This document shows, one piece after another, positions 47,902-57,802 of a stretch of 64,000 nucleotides of DNA; position 1 is the stretch's first letter; each line of letters opens with the position of its first letter. Where the stretch lies: positions 186,001 through 250,000 of the forward strand of contig JAJFKX010000025.1 in the NCBI GenBank assembly GCA_021772985.1, in the 5' to 3' direction. The DNA is from Gammaproteobacteria bacterium (lineage in GTDB: Bacteria; Pseudomonadota; Gammaproteobacteria; Xanthomonadales; Wenzhouxiangellaceae). The position numbers and the translations under genes were made by a program. Under the pieces are notes generated by a model, which saw nothing but the letters and a program-made list of their open reading frames with translations, had not been told where the DNA came from and did not search any database.

Positions 47902-48771
47902 ATGCATCACCATAGCCACCACAATAGCGGAGGAAATGAACAGCGACTGTTCTGGGCAATGCTGATCACCGGTTTGTTTATGTTGATCGAAGTAGCCGGC
48001 GCAATTTTATCCGGATCATTGGCATTATTTGCTGATGCCGGACACATGCTCAGTGATTTTGCTGCTCTGTTGCTTGCACTCATCGCGTTTCGGATCAGTC
48101 ATAAGCCAGCAGATCATCGGCGTAGCTATGGCTATGACCGTTTACAAATTTTGGCGGCTTTTGTTAATGGCCTGACTCTGATCGGAATTGCCATCTGGAT
48201 TTGTTACGAAGCCATTCAGCGCTTTTTTGAGCCAGTCATGATTCTTGCCGGGCCAATGCTGGTTGTTGCGCTGGTGGGTTTGCTGGTCAATATCGTAGTA
48301 TTTTTTATACTGACACGTGGCGGCAGCGAAAACCTCAACATGAAAGCAGCCGCACTGCATGTATTGGGCGATTTACTTGGCTCGGTTGCCGCAATTGCGG
48401 CTGCTCTGATCATTTTGGCAACAGGTTGGATGCCGGCTGATCCGCTGCTATCTATTATCGTTGCATTACTGGTATTACGCGCTGGCTATGCCGTACTTCG
48501 GCAATCAGCACACATCCTGTTAGAAGGTACACCCGATAACACCCCTCAAGACCTAATCATTGATACCCTGCAAGCCATTGATGGTGTAAAAGACGTACAT
48601 CATTTACATATTTGGGCATTGACTGCAGAACGCCGGTTAGCCACCGTACATGTAGTTGCTGAACCCCATAAGACTGATCAAATTCGAGTGGCAGTCAGCC
48701 AGACCCTGGTTGAAAAATTCCATATTACACACCCTACAGTGCAAGTTGAAATTCGACCATGCGATTCTTGA
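47902..48771 (+). CDS. Cation diffusion facilitator zinc exporter (CzcD/ZitB type)
   Basis: The 289-residue protein has a His-rich N-terminus (MHHHSHHNSGG), six membrane helices and a cytosolic C-terminal domain (about residues 205-285). The zinc site is seen as DAGHMLSD in helix 2 and HVLGD in helix 5, the H-x3-D patterns of zinc carriers. It exports zinc or cadmium in exchange for protons. It lies in one unit with the ArsR repressor and its operator, so zinc is the probable signal. Confidence 0.93.
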   Translation: MHHHSHHNSGGNEQRLFWAMLITGLFMLIEVAGAILSGSLALFADAGHMLSDFAALLLALIAFRISHKPADHRRSYGYDRLQILAAFVNGLTLIGIAIWICYEAIQRFFEPVMILAGPMLVVALVGLLVNIVVFFILTRGGSENLNMKAAALHVLGDLLGSVAAIAAALIILATGWMPADPLLSIIVALLVLRAGYAVLRQSAHILLEGTPDNTPQDLIIDTLQAIDGVKDVHHLHIWALTAERRLATVHVVAEPHKTDQIRVAVSQTLVEKFHITHPTVQVEIRPCDS

Positions 48772-48892
48772 AATCCGTCCTGATGAAATAGGCGGAAAGG
48801 GAAACAAAACACCTCAAACTGTTAAATAATAATGCTTTTCAGCTAATGCATAGTGCAGACAGGTACCAGCGTTAATTTTTGAATTTTAATTG

Positions 48893-49474
48893 TTAATTAT
48901 TAAAATTGGTTGAATATTGTTTCATGAAAAATGTGCGTGGCTCGGTGTTAGTTAACACATTTCCACGGTTGTCCAATAACTCGGCACGAACACTATGAGT
49001 ACCACGTTCAATGGAGCTGATGGTAGCGCTAGGGGTATTGACCAGCGCTTGTCTTTGATCATCTATATAAATCGCGATACGCATTCCCGGCAGCATTTCC
49101 GGTTGAACCTCAAAACTAACTTCCAGGCTTTGCCCCGAACCCCAGAATGTCTCATCAGCAACTGGCGTCAACATTTTCAAAACCAATGGCGATGCATTAT
49201 CGTTGTCAAAACCCTGATTCAGTGATGAGCTGGGGGCTGCAGGTGTGCTGGTCACGATATTGGGTTCTGGCAGTATCAGCGGTTCTGCATCAGGCTCTGG
49301 TGGTTGGTCCGAATAAACAACATTGCCATTTTCATCATAAGATTTATAAATTTCACCGGCTGAGGCAATCGTAGTCATTGCTGCGACGCCAATGCAAAAC
49401 AACAGTATAGATAACCACAGAATAATCTGCCGATCGCTGATTTTTTGGTTAGCCATACCCATACTTTGCTCCAT
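48893..49474 (-). CDS. DUF4124-domain exported protein
   Basis: The 193-residue protein has a hydrophobic segment at about residues 17-38 (signal peptide or anchor), then the DUF4124 motif EIYKSYDENGNVVYSDQPP. The later part is a strand-rich domain with two Pro-rich linkers. DUF4124 proteins are common next to glnA in gammaproteobacteria, as here. Their role is not established. It lies 87 bases after glnA in the same direction. The start ATG could be 49474 or one of the next in-frame ATGs. Confidence 0.85.
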   Translation of the reverse strand: MEQSMGMANQKISDRQIILWLSILLFCIGVAAMTTIASAGEIYKSYDENGNVVYSDQPPEPDAEPLILPEPNIVTSTPAAPSSSLNQGFDNDNASPLVLKMLTPVADETFWGSGQSLEVSFEVQPEMLPGMRIAIYIDDQRQALVNTPSATISSIERGTHSVRAELLDNRGNVLTNTEPRTFFMKQYSTNFNN

Positions 49475-49561
49475 GGTTAAAGTGTCACAACCAAATTGAC
49501 TGACCTTTATATCAATAATTCAGTTGTGTGCTTTGTTTGACAATACCAATGCGTTGTGAAT

Positions 49562-50971
49562 TCAGGATGAATAATACATTTCAAATTCAAGTGGATGGGT
49601 GGTCATACGCATCCGATTCACATCCTGCATTTTCAGGTTGATATAGCCATCGATCAGATCATCCGAGAATACACCGCCGGCCTTCAGAAACTCGCGGTCA
49701 GCATCCAACGCCGCCAAAGCTTCATCCAAACTGCCGGCTACACTGGGAATATCTTTTTCCTCTTCCGGTGGCAAATCGTATAAATCCTTATCCATTGCTG
49801 AACCTGGATCAATCTTGTTCAAAATACCATCGATGCCTGCCATCAGCATCACTGCAAAAGTCAGGTAACTGCTGCCAACTGCATCACCAAAGCGAATTTC
49901 AATACGCCGTGCCTTAGGGTTGTTAACCCAGGGAATTCGACAAGATGCTGAACGATTTCGAGCGGAATAAGCCAGCGCAACAGGTGCTTCAAAACCTTTT
50001 ACCAGACGTTTGTAGCTGTTAGTAGTGGAATTCGCAAATGCATTGATTGCATGCGCATGCTTAAAAATACCCCCAATATAGTGTAGCGCTGTGTCGGATA
50101 AGCCTCCGTAACCTTCTCCGGCAAACAAGTTACTGCCATTCTTGGCAATCGACTGATGCACATGCATACCGCTACCATTATCACCGACTACCGGTTTGGG
50201 CATAAATGTTGCAGTGTGACCAAACTGATGTGCCGTGTTTCGGACGACATACTTAAACAACATCATTTCGTCAGCTTTGCGTGTAAGTGTGTTAAAACGT
50301 GTGCCGATTTCACATTGCCCTGCGGTGCCTACTTCGTGGTGATGAACTTCTACCGGAACACCTACTGCTTCCAGGATATTGCACATGGTCCCACGTAAAT
50401 CACTAAGTGAATCCACTGGTGAGACCGGAAAATACCCACCTTTCACACCCGGCCTATGTCCACTGTTACCTTCCGGGTAGTCGGTATTTGAACTCCAGGC
50501 TGCCTCTAATGAGTCGATTGCATAAGATGATCCGCTCATGACTACTTGCCAGCGAACCGAATCAAATACAAAAAACTCAGGTTCCGGCCCAAAATAGGCT
50601 ACATCACCAACACCACTGGCCTGCAGGTAAGCTTCCGCACGTTTGGCCAATGATCGTGGGCAACGTGAGTACGGTGTCATAGTACTGGGTTCCAGCACAT
50701 CACAACGCAAAATCAAGGTATTTTGTTCTGCAAATGGATCAGCTACCGCTGTGGATTTATCCGGCATCAACACCATATCCGATTCGCTAATACCCTTCCA
50801 ACCGGGTATCGAAGACCCATCAAACATCTTGCCATCTTCCAATAATTCTTCATCAACAGCACTGGATGGAATGGTGATGTGGTGTTCTTTACCGAGCGTA
50901 TCGGCAAATCGCAAATCGACAAAGTTAATATCTTCGTCGGCTAATTTTTTTAAAATCGCTTCATTACTCAT
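49562..50971 (-). CDS. glnA: Glutamine synthetase, type I
   Basis: GlnA makes glutamine from glutamate, ammonia and ATP. The 469-residue protein has DGSSIPGW, the catalytic stretch [15 protein letters not shown] and the adenylylation loop DLYDLPPEE, whose Tyr lies near residue 397 as in E. coli, so activity is probably tuned by adenylylation. Length matches the family (468-469). I see no sigma54 motif or NtrC sites upstream; a TATAAT-like box at 51034-51039 suggests a sigma70 promoter. Confidence 0.97.
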   Translation of the reverse strand: MSNEAILKKLADEDINFVDLRFADTLGKEHHITIPSSAVDEELLEDGKMFDGSSIPGWKGISESDMVLMPDKSTAVADPFAEQNTLILRCDVLEPSTMTPYSRCPRSLAKRAEAYLQASGVGDVAYFGPEPEFFVFDSVRWQVVMSGSSYAIDSLEAAWSSNTDYPEGNSGHRPGVKGGYFPVSPVDSLSDLRGTMCNILEAVGVPVEVHHHEVGTAGQCEIGTRFNTLTRKADEMMLFKYVVRNTAHQFGHTATFMPKPVVGDNGSGMHVHQSIAKNGSNLFAGEGYGGLSDTALHYIGGIFKHAHAINAFANSTTNSYKRLVKGFEAPVALAYSARNRSASCRIPWVNNPKARRIEIRFGDAVGSSYLTFAVMLMAGIDGILNKIDPGSAMDKDLYDLPPEEEKDIPSVAGSLDEALAALDADREFLKAGGVFSDDLIDGYINLKMQDVNRMRMTTHPLEFEMYYSS

Positions 50972-51370
50972 GCTGAATATCGCTTCCTGAGGATAATGGT
51001 TGGCAGAAAACTGACCTTAATTGGAGATTGGTAATTATAGTGGGGCATAGCAGATATTGCTGCACTATTTATCACAAACAGATGGCATTTTAACACGCTG
51101 CATAAAGTGTCTTTTGTTTTTACTATCGAGGTTTTATCTACTTTGATAATCAACCAGTGAAGCACGCAACCCAGGACAGTGCTGCCACGAATTCAACCCG
51201 GCAGCCTGATTCATTCAATCCTCAGTCAATCGCAATTTACTGATACTGGACGCGTGCTGTTTCAGCAGCTGCGCACCGTTAGAATTGCAAATATATGATC
51301 AACCTGACCCTGACCTTCCACTGCTGGCGAGTCAGAAAATCAGCAATGATCAGACTAATTGAGGCATACT
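50972..51370. other. 399-base region between glnA and prpD
   Basis: No gene is visible. On the minus strand a TATAAT box (plus ATTATA at 51034-51039) lies about 65 bases before the glnA start. A short GCAG/CTGC repeat (51050-51063) sits upstream of it. The rest carries no clear terminator for prpD or other site. Confidence 0.4.
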
Positions 51371-52819
51371 TTATAGCCTGAATTTAGCCATAAAATCATC
51401 CACTGTGAGCTTGACTAAAGCTTGCTGATCATCACAACTGGCAACAATATTCCCAGCCTGACGGGCCGGATAATGTTGTGCTATTGCCCGCTTGAATTTA
51501 TCGATCAACACGGGAATACCTTCACTTCTACGACGGCGGTGACCAATAGGGTAGTCAATAGCTACTTTTTCGGTGCTGCTGCCATCCGTAAAGAAAATCT
51601 GGATGGCATTACCAATTGCTCGCTTCTCAGGATCAAAATAATCCCTGGTGTAACTTTCGTTCTCACTAACCTGCATCTTGTCGCGTAGTACATCAATACG
51701 TGGATCCGAAGCCACCTCATCATTGTAGCTGTCAGCAGTAAGTTCACCAAAAATCAAAGGTGCCGCTACCATATATTGAATGCAGTGATCACGATCTGCA
51801 TAGTTATCCAGTGGGCCAACCTTATTAATAATACGATCACCAGCTTCCTGTGTATTGATTACAATACGATCAATCTCATCCAGCCGATCTTTGACCAGTG
51901 GGTGTAATATCAGTGCGCACTCCACAGCTGTTTGTGCATGAAATTCTGCTGGGAATGAGATTTTAAACAACACGTTTTCCATCACATAGTTACCAAAATC
52001 ACGCTGGAATTTGAACGAATTGCCTTTAAACAACACATCGTAAAAACCCCAGGTTTTAGCGCTTAGAGCCGATGGGTAACCCATTTCACCCCGGATGGCC
52101 AGCAACGCCAGTGTCACCGCTCTGCGGCAGGCATCACCTGCAGCCCAGCTCTTACGTGAACCGGTATTGGGGGCATGCCGGTAAGTGCGCAGGGCACCAC
52201 CATCGATCCAGGCATTGGAGACTGCGTTGATGACATCATCTCTATCCCCACCCAGCATATGGGTAACTACCGCAGTCGATGCCACACGGACCAGTAATAC
52301 GTGATCCAAACCAACACGGTTGTAACTGTTCTCAAGTGCCAGCACGCCTTGAATTTCATGTGCTTTAATCGCAGCGGTTAGCACTGCTTGCATGCTTAAC
52401 GGGTCTTTCCCTTGGCTGCGGTTTTGTCGTGATACATAATCAGCTACTGCCAGAATAGCGCCCAGGTTATCGGATGGGTGCCCCCATTCTGCCGCCAGCC
52501 AGGTATCATTAAAATCCAGGTACCGGATAAGCACCCCGATATTGAATGCTGCTTGTACTGGATCCAGCTCATAAGCAGTACCTGGAATCCGGGCACCGCC
52601 TGCCAAATCCGCACCGGGCACCAACGGACCCAACAGTTTGGTGCATTCTGGAAAACGCATAGCCAGGGCAGCACATGCCAGACTGTCCATTAAACAGTAT
52701 CTAGCGGTTGAATAAGCTTCATCACTATCGATTTGATAATGACAGACGTAATCAGCAATTTTTTGCAGTACTTCATCAGCTGCTGGTCGTTGGGTGGATT
52801 TGATATCTATGTGCGACAT
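51371..52819 (-). CDS. prpD: 2-methylcitrate dehydratase, PrpD family
   Basis: The 482-residue protein is closely like E. coli PrpD (483), with [66 protein letters not shown] and [19 protein letters not shown]. PrpD dehydrates 2-methylcitrate in propionate breakdown. No prpB, prpC or prpR lies beside it, so the other genes must be elsewhere. It is transcribed alone toward glnA. An itaconate-type or other MmgE/PrpD specificity is less likely given the close likeness. Confidence 0.9.
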   Translation of the reverse strand: MSHIDIKSTQRPAADEVLQKIADYVCHYQIDSDEAYSTARYCLMDSLACAALAMRFPECTKLLGPLVPGADLAGGARIPGTAYELDPVQAAFNIGVLIRYLDFNDTWLAAEWGHPSDNLGAILAVADYVSRQNRSQGKDPLSMQAVLTAAIKAHEIQGVLALENSYNRVGLDHVLLVRVASTAVVTHMLGGDRDDVINAVSNAWIDGGALRTYRHAPNTGSRKSWAAGDACRRAVTLALLAIRGEMGYPSALSAKTWGFYDVLFKGNSFKFQRDFGNYVMENVLFKISFPAEFHAQTAVECALILHPLVKDRLDEIDRIVINTQEAGDRIINKVGPLDNYADRDHCIQYMVAAPLIFGELTADSYNDEVASDPRIDVLRDKMQVSENESYTRDYFDPEKRAIGNAIQIFFTDGSSTEKVAIDYPIGHRRRRSEGIPVLIDKFKRAIAQHYPARQAGNIVASCDDQQALVKLTVDDFMAKFRL

Positions 52820-52887
52820 GGTTTAGTGCTTTCCGGGTTGGGCATTTAAGTAACTGCGAAATTGTAGCGTTTGCGATCTACAGAGAC

Positions 52888-52917
52888 AAAAAAATGGGGG
52901 GCTATTAGCCCCCCCAT
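52888..52917 (-). terminator. Intrinsic terminator after the Oar-like receptor gene
   Basis: ATGGGGGGC pairs with GCCCCCCCAT (one C bulged) around a five-base loop and is followed on the minus strand by seven T residues. It lies about 25 bases past the stop at 52940. Confidence 0.85.
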
Positions 52918-52939
52918 AGGGTTTGCGTGGCTGTTGTTG

Positions 52940-55900
52940 TTAGAAATCGTAACGCAAGCCGATTTGCATACGCCACAACGATGCACTTGACGTTAGCCGC
53001 TCTGAGGCCGGACCATCGAAGTTATCGAAACTAAACTGACCGTTGTCATTGATGCTGGCATCAACAATTGGGTTATTGAACTCAAAGCCAATCTGGGTCA
53101 ATTGATTGGCGCCGCTATCAATCAGGTTCAGGAAGTTTTCAATATCAAAGAACAACGTAATTCTGTCATCCGAGAAAAAGCCTGGCAATTCCTGACTTAA
53201 ACGGATATCAAGGTCAGTGAAGGTGCTGCTGTTGAACGCATTACGTGGTGCAATCTGACCCCGAAAGCTATCCAAACCACTTGACGCCAGGAAAGCATTG
53301 AATGCAGCGGTGTCAAAACCATCACCAAACACCACTAAAGGATCATTCTCCAACGGTACATAGAACAATGATCTGTCTTCTCTCTCACGACTGTCACCGA
53401 ACAAGTTATTGTTGCTTCCGCCGGTATCAAAGGTGTAACTGAAAGGCCGGCCTGAACGAATTGAGGCAAACAGGTTCAATTTCGTTTCATAATCACCAAA
53501 GAATGCTTTGGTCAAAGTCCCGCGGAAAACCGCATTGTGTGGGATTTCATCATTCGCGGTTGCGACCGTTGGATTGTTGAAATCGTCCACCGAAACATTA
53601 CCAAAGTTACTGGTTGGCACCGAACTGGTTACCGGATGTACTTCTTCAGCATTGGTATAGGAATAGCCAATGGTGGTTTCGAAATCAAAACCACTGCCAC
53701 CGATGTCATACCAGCCTTTATTCAAAGCAAGTGCGATATTATGGGTACGGCCACCACTGCCATTGGTCAGTAAAATATCGTCTGTGCTGCGTGAGTCACA
53801 CAAACTGGTATCACCAGGGTTAGACGCGCAATCCGGATCCAGGAAATCTACTTCACGATAAATGGGTCGACCATCCGGTGCGGTACCAGTTTGCGCAATA
53901 TTCAGAGCCTGAAACAGGTAAGGATCTATTGCATTTGAGTAAATGTAATCCAGCGTGACATTGAAATCATCCAGGAAGTTATGGGTAATACCAAAATTGG
54001 CTCGGAATACCTTTGATAACTCCAGATCAGGATCAACAGCACCCACCTGACCGTCACCGGAAACCAGTTGATCCAATGCGAATTGTGGAATACTAAAGCC
54101 ATCTACAGAACCAGGGCCTAACAAGCCAGAGCTGTCATTCAATCGCACGTTATCGGTAACCACACCGACGTTACTGAAAGAACCGGAGAAAATCACATTC
54201 GGATCACCGCCGGAGAATACACCAACACCACCACGCAGGGTGGTAAAGCCCCACGAATGAGTCGGTAACTCATAACTGAACCCCACTCTTGGTTGTAATG
54301 CATCCAGACCATCAAATACCTGCGCGGCATTGTCAAAGCCGTAGCGTTGGTTGAAGAACGTATTGCTGAGCGGAAGATCATTAGACTTGTAATAATCGTA
54401 GCGCAAACCAGCCAACAGGGTTAAACCACTTGCCAATGTCCATTCATCCTGCAGGTAAAAGGTATGAATATCACGTTTGAATTCCGCAGCGACATCGTTG
54501 AAGTTGCCCGTGGTCACACCATTAAACTCAAAGTCGGTAGGATCTTGTGCCGCGAAGGCTTCAATACTATCGAAAACCAGAGCACCGGCACTGGCAGGCA
54601 GGAACTCATTAAAGACCTCACTGGAATCAAGCTCATAACCAAACGTGACTACATGGTCAGCTACTGCGTAATCTGCCTTCAATTTAACCTGATCGGTTTC
54701 ACTATTTAAAGTGTTGGTCTGGCGAAAGAAGTCAGGGCCTGCAAACACACTGCCGCCAGGCAGTTCGATCTCAACTTCGGCAAAGCCTCGACCTAGCAGT
54801 GGGATTTGTGTGTCTTTGTTATCAAACCTGGAGACACGAAATTCAGTCGACAACTGATCTGTCCAGTTGGAGAAGAAACGCAATGAATAAGCATCAATAC
54901 TGTTACCCGAGTTGTAGAAATGCGATGAAAACGCCAAATCTCCAAAAGTAGCATTATTGTCCTGTTGGGTGGTGAAGTCTTCGCGAGTGCGTTGATAATT
55001 AAATGCCACACGATGGTCTTCGTTGATATTGGCATCAACCCGCACTAGGATTCTGCGGTTATCATCCGTGGCTGAAGACAGCGGTAATACACCTGGATCA
55101 AAGTTATAGACATTTCGAAAAATGCTATCAATCTGCGAAATCTCATCCTGGGTGATATTGGCTATATTTGGAAAACCTGATCCAATTGGGCCATCGTCAA
55201 TTGCTTCGTCACCGATGGTTTCTTCATAAGCAACAAAGAAAAACAACCGGTCTTTGATAATTGGTCCACCGACGAAACCACCAAAGTTATGTGAGACAAA
55301 ATCACCGGAACTGCTGCTTGCCAGGGCATCACCGCGATAATAATCAAATATCCCACCGGTGAATTCATTGGTACCGGATTTGGTCACCACGTTGATATTA
55401 CAGCCACTGAAGTTACCGTATTCAACATCAAACGGGGCAAACTCTACTGAAACCTGATTAATCGCGTCCAGTGGGAATGGCTGAGCTTCTCCAGGGAATG
55501 CCACATTCAAACCAAAAGTATCGTCCTGTCTTACACCGTCTACAGTGAAACTGTTGAAACGTGAGTTAGCACCAGCACAACTAACGGCGCCATCCTGGTT
55601 GGCCGGATCAATGGTCACCCGAGGGTCAGCACGGAACACATCGCGAATATCGCGTGCAATTGAAGGCAAATCCTTAATATCACCCAAATCATAAGAAGTA
55701 CCAGGGCCTAAAGCACGCTGGAAACCACCCACATCAGCAACACCCAACACCTGCAAGCTGCCGAGATCGGCTGATTCATCTTCCAAGGCGAAGACCAAAT
55801 TGGCTGAACCGGACAATGAGACGAACACCTCATCAACCCGTTCATCCACATAAATATCGCTATCTACCTGGACACTATACGGCCCACCTACTTCCAGACC

Positions 55901-56122
55901 ACGGGCTGTAAACTGTCCCGAGCTGGTAGTGGTGGTGGTTATCTGGCGATTGGTTCGAGTATCGGTCACAGTAACATCAGCATTGGGAATAGGATTACCC
56001 TGTGGATCCACTACCGATCCAGAGATTGCTGATGTTACCTGCTGGGCCATTACCGGTTCGACAAAAGCCGCGGCTAATACGGTGCTAATAGCACCAGCTA
56101 GTACTAGTTTCTTGAAAGACAT
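52940..56122 (-). CDS. Oar-like TonB-dependent outer-membrane receptor
   Basis: The 1060-residue protein has a signal peptide ending VMAQQ and an N-terminal carboxypeptidase-regulatory-like domain (about 30-115, AISGSVVDPQGNPIPNADVTV). A plug domain follows (about 140-290) with SRFNSFTVDGVRQDD and NINVVTKSGTNEFTGG, then a long beta-barrel ending in Phe (LRYDF). Oar-like receptors import large ligands or peptide and sugar oligomers by TonB. No SusD partner or TonB-ExbBD set is adjacent. It is divergent from the PhoD-like phosphatase gene across 261 bases. The ligand cannot be told. Confidence 0.92.
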   Translation of the reverse strand: MSFKKLVLAGAISTVLAAAFVEPVMAQQVTSAISGSVVDPQGNPIPNADVTVTDTRTNRQITTTTTSSGQFTARGLEVGGPYSVQVDSDIYVDERVDEVFVSLSGSANLVFALEDESADLGSLQVLGVADVGGFQRALGPGTSYDLGDIKDLPSIARDIRDVFRADPRVTIDPANQDGAVSCAGANSRFNSFTVDGVRQDDTFGLNVAFPGEAQPFPLDAINQVSVEFAPFDVEYGNFSGCNINVVTKSGTNEFTGGIFDYYRGDALASSSSGDFVSHNFGGFVGGPIIKDRLFFFVAYEETIGDEAIDDGPIGSGFPNIANITQDEISQIDSIFRNVYNFDPGVLPLSSATDDNRRILVRVDANINEDHRVAFNYQRTREDFTTQQDNNATFGDLAFSSHFYNSGNSIDAYSLRFFSNWTDQLSTEFRVSRFDNKDTQIPLLGRGFAEVEIELPGGSVFAGPDFFRQTNTLNSETDQVKLKADYAVADHVVTFGYELDSSEVFNEFLPASAGALVFDSIEAFAAQDPTDFEFNGVTTGNFNDVAAEFKRDIHTFYLQDEWTLASGLTLLAGLRYDYYKSNDLPLSNTFFNQRYGFDNAAQVFDGLDALQPRVGFSYELPTHSWGFTTLRGGVGVFSGGDPNVIFSGSFSNVGVVTDNVRLNDSSGLLGPGSVDGFSIPQFALDQLVSGDGQVGAVDPDLELSKVFRANFGITHNFLDDFNVTLDYIYSNAIDPYLFQALNIAQTGTAPDGRPIYREVDFLDPDCASNPGDTSLCDSRSTDDILLTNGSGGRTHNIALALNKGWYDIGGSGFDFETTIGYSYTNAEEVHPVTSSVPTSNFGNVSVDDFNNPTVATANDEIPHNAVFRGTLTKAFFGDYETKLNLFASIRSGRPFSYTFDTGGSNNNLFGDSREREDRSLFYVPLENDPLVVFGDGFDTAAFNAFLASSGLDSFRGQIAPRNAFNSSTFTDLDIRLSQELPGFFSDDRITLFFDIENFLNLIDSGANQLTQIGFEFNNPIVDASINDNGQFSFDNFDGPASERLTSSASLWRMQIGLRYDF

Positions 56123-56316
56123 GGCTAAACCTCTTATTTTAGTTTGCTCTGCATAAAAGGGCGATCGCTGTGCTCTGCTAAATTACAACGAGTCCATTTG
56201 AGATTTTTCGGGCCTATCCTGGCCACCGAACTATACTCGCACATATTAAACCAGTGTTAAATGACACTTTGTTTACCAACCAGTAACTCTATCGATCAAC
56301 ACAACCGGCTTTAATG

Positions 56317-56337
56317 ACATATTCTCATTAAGTATGT
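56317..56337. promoter_or_regulatory. ACATA-N11-TATGT palindrome before the PhoD-like gene
   Basis: ACATA (56317-56321), 11 bases, TATGT (56333-56337), about 50 bases before the PhoD-like start. It has the same half-sites and spacing as the palindrome in the PadR promoter at 25713-25733, although the 11-base centre differs. It may be a shared PadR operator or coincidence. Confidence 0.4.
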
Positions 56338-56383
56338 AATGTAAAGCCATGAAATTTATATCATCAATACCCATGGAATAACT

Positions 56384-57703
56384 ATGAAACACTGTTTTTT
56401 AGCTGTCTTGATCTGTGGATTAAGTTATTTTAGCTACGCAGCCGAACTGACCTCTGGACCCATGCTTGGTTATGCATCTGCGCGCGAAGCCGCTATCTGG
56501 TTGCAGTCTGATAGGCCGGTTTCTGCCACTTTGAGCTACTGGCCACTAAGTCAACCTGATCTCAAAAGACATAGTCCCAACCTCGTTACTAAGGCCGAAC
56601 ATGCTAATGCAATAACACTGATTGCTACTGATCTTGCACCTGGCACGGATTATGGCTACGAAATTCTGCTCGATGACCAACCTCAAACTGCCCGGCATAA
56701 CCAGATATTTACTACTCAAACATTATGGCGATGGCGTGATGACCCACCAGCATTCCGTTTTGCATTGGGTTCATGTGCTTATATCAATGACCACCCATAC
56801 GATCGACCCGGTAATCCATATGGAGGCGATTACAAGATTTTTGAATCGATAGCCGATCAACAACCTGATTTCATGCTGTGGCTCGGCGATAATGTGTATT
56901 ATCGGGAAACCGATTGGGACGCACGTTCCAGCATGTATGGCCGTTACAGCCATACACGCCGATTACCAGAATTACAACGGCTGCTCAGCGTCGCTCATCA
57001 CTACGCTATCTGGGATGATCACGACTATGGCCCCGATAATTCGGACCGAAGCTTCTTCCTGCGCGAGCAGGCAGTAGCTGTTTTCAACGATTTCTGGGCC
57101 AACCCGGTGACCAATGCCTCTGGCGCCGGTGGCATTACCAGTTACTTCGAATGGCATGATGTGGGTTTCTTCATGCTGGATAATCGATATTTTAGACAAG
57201 CAAACTACCGGGTAAGCGGCCAACGAACAGTACTTGGTAATCAACAGATTGATTGGCTGGTAAATGCATTAAAAAACAGCAGTGCCAGCTTCAAGTTTAT
57301 CGCTATCGGGGGGCAATTTATCAGCAGTGCCGAGGTGTTTGAAAATTATGCCCATGTAGCGCCTGGCGAACGTCGCTTGTTACTGGACTTGATAGCTGCA
57401 GAACACATTCCTGGTGTAATTTTTCTGTCGGGTGACCGACATCACTCATCACTGCACAAAATGACGCGTCCAAATCTATACCCGTTACATGATTGGACTG
57501 TTTCACCATTAACCGCAAGCACTTACGAGCCAGCCATTGGTGAAGGTCAATACCGTGTACCAGACAGTGTATACACCAAGCGTAACTTCGGTATCGCCGA
57601 AGTCAGTGGACCCTTCAATGATCGCAAGCTAAAGCTAAACTTACATGATGTCGATGGCAAACAGGTTTGGAGTACTGAAATCAAGCAAGTTGATTTGCAA
57701 TAA
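56384..57703 (+). CDS. PhoD-like alkaline phosphatase/phosphodiesterase
   Basis: The 439-residue protein has a Sec-type signal peptide (to about residue 20, SYAAEL), a short N-terminal strand domain, then a metallophosphatase core with FALGSCAYI, MLWLGDNVYYRET, HYAIWDDHDYGPDNS and GVIFLSGDRHHSSL. These are the PhoD/PhoX-family calcium and iron binding motifs. Such enzymes release phosphate from organic esters in the periplasm or outside. The signal lacks RR, unlike many PhoD proteins. A shared terminator follows. It diverges from the Oar-like receptor. Confidence 0.88.
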   Translation: MKHCFLAVLICGLSYFSYAAELTSGPMLGYASAREAAIWLQSDRPVSATLSYWPLSQPDLKRHSPNLVTKAEHANAITLIATDLAPGTDYGYEILLDDQPQTARHNQIFTTQTLWRWRDDPPAFRFALGSCAYINDHPYDRPGNPYGGDYKIFESIADQQPDFMLWLGDNVYYRETDWDARSSMYGRYSHTRRLPELQRLLSVAHHYAIWDDHDYGPDNSDRSFFLREQAVAVFNDFWANPVTNASGAGGITSYFEWHDVGFFMLDNRYFRQANYRVSGQRTVLGNQQIDWLVNALKNSSASFKFIAIGGQFISSAEVFENYAHVAPGERRLLLDLIAAEHIPGVIFLSGDRHHSSLHKMTRPNLYPLHDWTVSPLTASTYEPAIGEGQYRVPDSVYTKRNFGIAEVSGPFNDRKLKLNLHDVDGKQVWSTEIKQVDLQ

Positions 57704-57751
57704 CCCGATATTTTAATGCTGATTGTGCAGTCTCTGCGGTGGGTTTACCAC

Positions 57752-57785
57752 AATAAAAACCCCGGCACCAGCTGGGGTTTTTATT
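57752..57785. terminator. Bidirectional intrinsic terminator
   Basis: A stem of 15 pairs (57752-57766 with 57771-57785, including one G-U pair) with a four-base loop has A and T runs at its ends, so it can stop transcripts from both the PhoD-like gene (plus) and the metalloprotease gene (minus), which converge here. Confidence 0.85.
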
Positions 57786-57802
57786 GATTCAGTCAACTTA
57801 AA

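Noticed and set aside
50972-51370. Sigma54 promoter and NtrC sites before glnA
   Set aside because: I found no GG-N10-GC element of the right form on the minus strand and no good NtrC dyad. The GCAG/CTGC repeat does not match the NtrC site.
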